From positions 1 through 64,000 of the forward strand of contig JBEWZL010000306.1 in assembly GCA_045837725.1 (NCBI GenBank): 64,000 nt of DNA. Direction: 5' to 3'. A program made the position numbers and the translations under genes. The DNA is from Vermamoeba vermiformis (Eukaryota > Tubulinea > Echinamoebida). The notes beneath the pieces are model-generated. The model did no database searches and was not told the DNA's origin. It saw only the letters and a program-made list of their open reading frames with translations. This document shows, one piece after another, positions 59,349-64,000 of the stretch; the first letter of the stretch is position 1; every line of letters starts with the position of its first letter.

Positions 59349-61183
59349 TTAACTATACGACAAATCAATCTTATCGCTGAGCGGTGTCATTACAGGCGCA
59401 AGAATTTTCATCAATTTTGCGAATTGTTTTTTGGACAGCTGGCCGTACTTCTGTTTACGGCCTTTCAATACTATCGTCATATTCCGGACCTGTTCGTCCT
59501 TGTCTTCATGCTCGCTATTATTATCATCATTATCATTACTACTCTCAGCGTTTTCTTCGTCTTCGATCCGTTCGTTGGTGCCAATTGTTTTTGGATCCAG
59601 TTTTTTCGTTTTGTTGTTAGCCTTAGTGGCCACAAGCGTACTAAAATAGTGTTCTAGGGCTATAAATATTTCTTTCACTTGCGAAGGTTTAAATTGACGC
59701 GCGGTCTTGTACTTATTATCTTGGGAGCCCCAATGTTTGTCGATAATTTCAATTTGTGTAGCTTTTACATAGCCTTAAATAGTATAATAGTATAGTTAGT
59801 GTTCAGTATTGATTTATAGGTCTAGTATAGTGCTTTATATGCGTACCTGATTCATCGCATTCGAGATCCCACCCTGCATGTTCGTATTCATCCTCGCGCT
59901 GATGAAATAATCATTAATAAATTAAAAATATAATATAATGCAGTGGCGTATATAATAAACGTAAAGTTTTGGTTTGCGATCAACGAGGTTTAGCATTTCA
60001 GTCTTAAACAAATCTGATCTGATCTGGTTCGATCATTGAAAATGCTTCTCGATAACGTACGTATTTAATACTAATGCTATTGGATACTTCATTGTAGTAA
60101 TTGATGTTAAAGAAGAAACCCTTGATTTGAAAGGCACATAAAGCGCACTTCAATCGCTGGATCTGAGGAAAAAAGGTCAGTCTAATTGCTTAATTTTGAA
60201 CTCGCTCCAGTACTATTAACTATCGTATCTAATAAAATACCATTTTTTCATCGAGACGGTCCCAATCGAGCTCTTCATCTGGTTTTTCAGTGTGCAGATC
60301 TTCTTGATCACATCCTTTTGTTGATACTTCATCGTTATTATCTTCACTATTATATCTTCTATATTTATAACTGATTTTTAGCTCATTTACTATAATATCA
60401 ATTGAAAGTTCGTCCATAGCCAAGCTGAAAATTGGTTCGCCTCGGCAGATGCAAAGAATTTCTGGAATCTTTTTGGCTTCGTCATATTCATATAATTTAT
60501 AAGTGATTGACACATTCTATCAAATCGATCGCGATCGCTAAGCTTTGTTTTGCTGGATTCAGTTTTTTCTCGCGAATAAGCTGGCGAACTAAATTAAAAA
60601 ATTCTGGTTAGCAATTTCAATAGGTCCTATATACATAATAATATTGACAACGTACTATTTTGACTTCTTATACTGTTTAGTGGCGTCACCATTGCCTTTG
60701 ATGGTGTATTCAGCCTCGCAGGTGGTTTTATCTTCTCGCCAATTAAATTTAACGCTAATTTTCTTTTCAAATATTCTAGATACCTAATTACATATTAACA
60801 TTAATACAAAAATATTGTTATTAAGGGCAGGCAATTTAAAATCGAGTTCGGGTATGGTTACCAAAGCATTGATCTGTTTACACGTGCACGCTAATGATTC
60901 GAGTGTTGTCGTATTAGTGCAATAACACAGAATATTCTCAATCATTTCTGCGGGAAGTGATTCCTAGTATCAAAAATAATCTTAAGATAAATATTTAATT
61001 CATTATTTTATAATAAATATCACATCGTTCTGTAAATATTAATTAGATTTATGTCGCTATTAAATTAATTAGTGACGTTTATTTTTAAGAATTTGTTGGT
61101 GCAGATTTGGATGCGGACAAAATGAGGCCAGTTACCTGAAATAGCTTTCGCTTTTTCGTAGCTCGGACATCATTTTCTTCCAT
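59349..61183 (-). CDS. F-box-like/acidic array, copy 4
   Basis: Minus strand, family layout. Start 61183 (MEENDVRATKKRKLFQ); F-box-like exon near 60966-60860 (ESLPAEMIENILCYC ... LESLACTCKQINAL); beta-rich exon near 60784-60657; exon 4 begins near 60590 and has an acidic end (ELDWDRLDEKMV) near 60240; exon 5 near 60162-60058 (RLKCALCAFQIKGFFFNI); exon 6 near 59900-59848 (HAGWDLECDES); exon 7 about 59775-59349 (YVKATQIEIIDKHW, a short Asn/Asp/Glu linker, then TIVLKGRKQKYGQLSKKQ). Exon 4 is the least certain because I did not resolve its start fully. Confidence 0.65.
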
Positions 61184-61346
61184 CGTATAAAATACAAACG
61201 TGTTGGTACAGTTGGTGCGGTCAGAGAATAGCACCACCAATTTTGTCACACGTGTTTTTGTTGCTATTTTTGGTTTCCGACGTCGAAATGAGAATATTCA
61301 ATTGATTTATCAACCGGCTAAGAGGTCTAGCATTAATATTGAACCA

Positions 61347-61827
61347 ATGGAACCGATAACCTTGGATGGTTCTTTTACCGAACAAATCAGAACTGTATTA
61401 AAGGAAGAATTGCAGCCCATTAAAATTCAGCTCTCTACTCTCACCGAAAAGGTCGATAAAATCGAACTCCAGCAAAAAATAATGTAGGATTCGGATTTAT
61501 TAATTATTCTTTATTAATTTTGCCAAACTGAGTAATAGTTTGAAGGGTAAAAATGATCCGCTTGAAAAAGTCCCCATCGTTGATGCAAATGGCAAAGAAC
61601 GGACCTTTGATATGGAGTATCCGACAATTGCGATGCTGATCGTCGCCGAGAACGAGCAAATACCAGGCACGGAAATGACTAATAACTGGAATGCATCAAA
61701 AAGCTTGAACTTGATCAGAGAGTATGACCCTGGCTATGCTACGGATGACGAATCTAAAGTAATATCCACAAAACGTAGGCTTAAGCTAGCTCAATGCTTG
61801 GGGTATCTCCTTCTCAAATTAATTTAG
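61347..61827 (+). CDS. Small coiled-coil protein, possibly Mug135-like
   Basis: Two exons: 61347-61483 and 61539-61827; about 141 aa. The N-terminal 45 residues form a helix with heptad character (IRTVLKEELQPIKIQLSTL). After the intron comes LKGKNDPLEKVPIVDANG, a YPTIAMLIVAENEQIPG segment, NASKSLNLIREYD and an Arg/Lys-rich end. The layout (helix, then VPxxDG, then a tyrosine-containing helix and a basic end) recalls fungal Mug135-like proteins, but this is weak. It runs opposite to the array and diverges from copy 4 across 163 bases. Its insertion between copies 4 and 5 breaks the regular array spacing. Confidence 0.5.
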
Positions 61828-61989
61828 CAGCAACTACCTATTATAACTGAGGTAGCCGCCATTTTACTGCAATTTGTTTAAAGCATAATAAATTCGAATA
61901 GATCGACAACGAGCAATACAACCAATATTCGATCAGGTCATGGAACAGCGCATGCTAGATTAGAACAATATACCGAACGGATACAACAC
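61828..61989. other. 3' flank of the small coiled-coil gene
   Basis: AT-rich, no gene seen; includes AATAAA at about 61888. Confidence 0.4.
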
Positions 61990-62355
61990 AACGTATTGCC
62001 AAACAACCTGATATGGGCAACGGACGGATCCAAACGAGGTGAAGTTGCATGCAACTTAACGTCCATATTCAACTCGACACAATACAAATATTTCAATATG
62101 AGCGTTAAAATCTCTGAGCTAATGTTATCAAAAGTGACGCATTGTTTTGCAGCTTCACTTCCCGACATATCAAACAGCTAAAAAGGAATAAAATTATTAT
62201 TTTAATTACGTGTCAGATAAAGCCACGTACAAACACTGAATACCCGAACAACAGTCAATTGCAAGAGCAGAGGCATACGGAATACAAATATGCCTAGAAA
62301 AGAACTTAGTCAACAATAGGAACATCAATTATAATATCAGACTCTACAAATTAAA
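61990..62355 (+). pseudogene. Decayed RNase H-like fragment of a retroelement
   Basis: Two short plus-strand segments resemble catalytic blocks of the RNase H domain found in non-LTR retrotransposons: NLIWATDGSKRG (first aspartate block, near 62005-62042) and SIARAEAYGIQICLEKN (second acidic block, near 62253-62305). Stops separate them and the gap is longer than in an intact enzyme, so this is a degraded relic. No reverse transcriptase or element ends are visible. Confidence 0.35.
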
Positions 62356-62362
62356 CATGTGC

Positions 62363-62374
62363 TGACACGTGTCA
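62363..62374. promoter_or_regulatory. Palindrome TGACACGTGTCA
   Basis: Fifth copy of the 12-base core, downstream (on the minus strand) of F-box-like copy 5 and next to the retroelement relic; followed by AGGTGACA, another half-site. Confidence 0.35.
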
Positions 62375-62591
62375 AGGTGACATTCGACGAGTGCTCGCTC
62401 GGATTGTGTGTGCATTGGACTGCTTCCCGAACTTTCGAATTGAGGGTTGACTAAGGGGTGGCAACGAGTCCTAGAAGTACCGTGCAATTAGTAACCGTAT
62501 GTAGCTTTGTAACAATTGGTAATGCATAAAATATACTAAATACGGTGCACGTGTAAACTTATTAAATTTCAGGTTTAAACGTACGTTACCG

Positions 62592-64000
62592 CTAGTCGTG
62601 AGCAAAGCTTAATCCATGAATCTGGCTCGTTAAAGGCTTCAGAATGGTCATCAATCCTTTGAGATTTTTCTTCGAAAAAGTGTACGTAGGTTTGCTCTCG
62701 AGAGCGAATCTGAGCTGGATCTCGCTCTGAGCATCGCATCCAGCGGTTATTGTAACTTTCCTAGTCGCCGAGCTATGCGGGGTAGATGTGTTCTGCTTAA
62801 TAGGCGCGATATATTTTTCAATATCGGCGAATAAGGCTTGTACAAGTGATGGTCGAAGTTGAACTGAAGCGGATCTACGAATACTTTTTGGGTTGTACAA
62901 GTTTTCATTGATATCGTACCAAAGAGCTTTAACAATACCTATTGATACTATATTAGCATTATAATGAAATATAAATTAATTTTTGTACCAGATGTACTGC
63001 ACTGAAAATCCCATCCGCGATCTCGAAACAGTTCTCGGCCTCGTGGACAAACAGTCGACTATACATATGATTAAACAATTATTATTTACCAATAATTAAC
63101 TTACGTATTCGATTGAGAGCTCTTTATCAGCTTGTTTTTTATATTCTGCCGCAGTCCTATAAAAATTTGTAACTTCCGCAACTATGACAGTACATTTTAA
63201 TCGTCGAATCTGCTAATATTAACACCATCATTAATATATATTCATACATATAGTGTTATATTTAACGTACTGAGTCATCGAGATTACTGCTCAAGTCTTG
63301 GACTGCAACAGTATTATGCAGATCTGCTTCATTGGTTACTTTTTTCACTTTTTTCTCCTCGTTCTTATCTTTGCAGTAATTATATTCTATTTTTAGGTCA
63401 TCAATTTGGACGTCAAAGCGTGTAACATCGGCATCCGCAGTAAACTCGGACAAATGTTCGCTATCATACTCGTTGAGTAATTCTTCTAATTGAGCCTTGT
63501 TGGTCATATTAAACACTTGTAGTATTCTTTTGTGCAGCTTAATAAAATCTTTGTTATTTTCAAACTTTTTTTGCTCATTTTTTAAATTTTCTTCTCGCAG
63601 TTCTCTGTCATTCCTACACCATACAAAATATTTTAAATACTATAATCATATATAATATATTATTATATTGCGTACTTGCGAAGATATAGTTTGTGTTTTG
63701 TAGCGCTGCCATTGCCTGTTATCGTGCAACGGAATGAAGTTTCGGTTTCGTTATCGAATTCGCTTTCATACATAACCGACGAGGCATATTGAACGCTTAT
63801 TCTTTTGTTAAATACACTACTAACCTTTGCAATACGATGTGTGAGTTTAACGAGTTATAATTTCAAGTTGATCCTTCGTACCAAAGATCGGATCTGTTTG
63901 CACGTGCACGCGAGAGATTCTAGCGTCGTATTCGAGCACATAAAAATTACATTTTCGATCATTTCTATCGGAAGTGTTTCCTAGAATTAAGCTAATGAGC
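62592..64000 (-). CDS. F-box-like array, copy 5 (cut by window end)
   Basis: Minus strand; the first exon lies beyond 64000. Visible exons: F-box-like exon 2 near 63980-63893 (ETLPIEMIENVIFMCSN ... LESLACTCKQIRSL), exon 3 near 63825-63676 (VSSVFNKRISVQYASS), exon 4 near 63610-63272 (FNMTNKAQLEELLNEY), exon 5 near 63213-63107 (RLKCTVIVAEVTNFYR), exon 6 near 63060-62990 (DRGWDFQCSTSG) and exon 7 62940-62592 (IVKALWYDINENLYN ... IQLRFALESKPTYTFSKKN). It lacks the long acidic linker of the other copies in exon 7 and the CxLC pair of exon 5, so it is the most diverged member. Confidence 0.65.

Noticed and set aside
1-64000. CRISPR arrays, prokaryotic operons or ribosome binding sites
   Set aside because: No regularly spaced direct repeats are visible, and the spliced gene structures show a eukaryotic nuclear sequence.

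Overview
The window is eukaryotic nuclear DNA, AT-rich and gene-dense. Nearly every gene is split by short GT-AG introns (about 40 to 400 bases; donors mostly gtaag or gtacg). Housekeeping genes (clathrin heavy chain, inositol-3-phosphate synthase, makorin, an SLC25A39/40-type carrier) show it is not prokaryotic. Phospholipase B-like enzymes, many secreted or seven-helix proteins, a plant-type LRR ectodomain and an expanded F-box-like family suggest a free-living amoeboid protist, for example Amoebozoa or Heterolobosea. That lineage is an inference; I cannot name the species.

Layout. 0.5-9.5 kb: a seven-helix protein with a PA-like ectodomain, a makorin E3 ligase, a small half-LIM protein and an F-box protein with four membrane helices. 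9.8-16.2 kb and 33.8-40.2 kb: two arms of a 6.4-kb inverted duplication. Each arm carries a phospholipase B-like gene, a PA-like/7TM gene and a small membrane-protein gene. The arms flank a 17.7-kb single-copy spacer. The spacer holds a GPI-anchored bacterial-type toroid protein with a one-base frameshift, another PA-like/7TM gene, a NET-domain nuclear protein with a tRNA-Leu in one intron, a divergent membrane protein with a 5S rRNA gene in one intron, a small secreted protein, and a receptor that joins a signal peptide, about 24 LRRs, one membrane helix and a cytosolic RasGAP domain. 40.3-53.0 kb: INO1, a protein disulfide isomerase, clathrin heavy chain and a mitochondrial carrier. 53.2-64.0 kb: five tandem minus-strand copies of a multi-exon F-box-like/acidic family (one with a frameshift, one cut by the window end), interrupted by a small plus-strand coiled-coil gene and a decayed RNase H-like retroelement scrap.

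How they may work together: the left 40 kb is rich in secreted and membrane proteins (five PA-like/7TM copies, two PLB-like enzymes, the toroid protein, the LRR-RasGAP receptor), which fits environmental sensing and digestion of prey. The right third is trafficking and metabolism followed by a fast-evolving putative ubiquitin-adaptor array. The best candidates for undescribed biology are the F-box-like array, the LRR-RasGAP receptor, the PA-like/7TM family, and a recurring palindrome TGACACGTGTCA found at five places. Exon borders were read by eye and may be off by a base or so.
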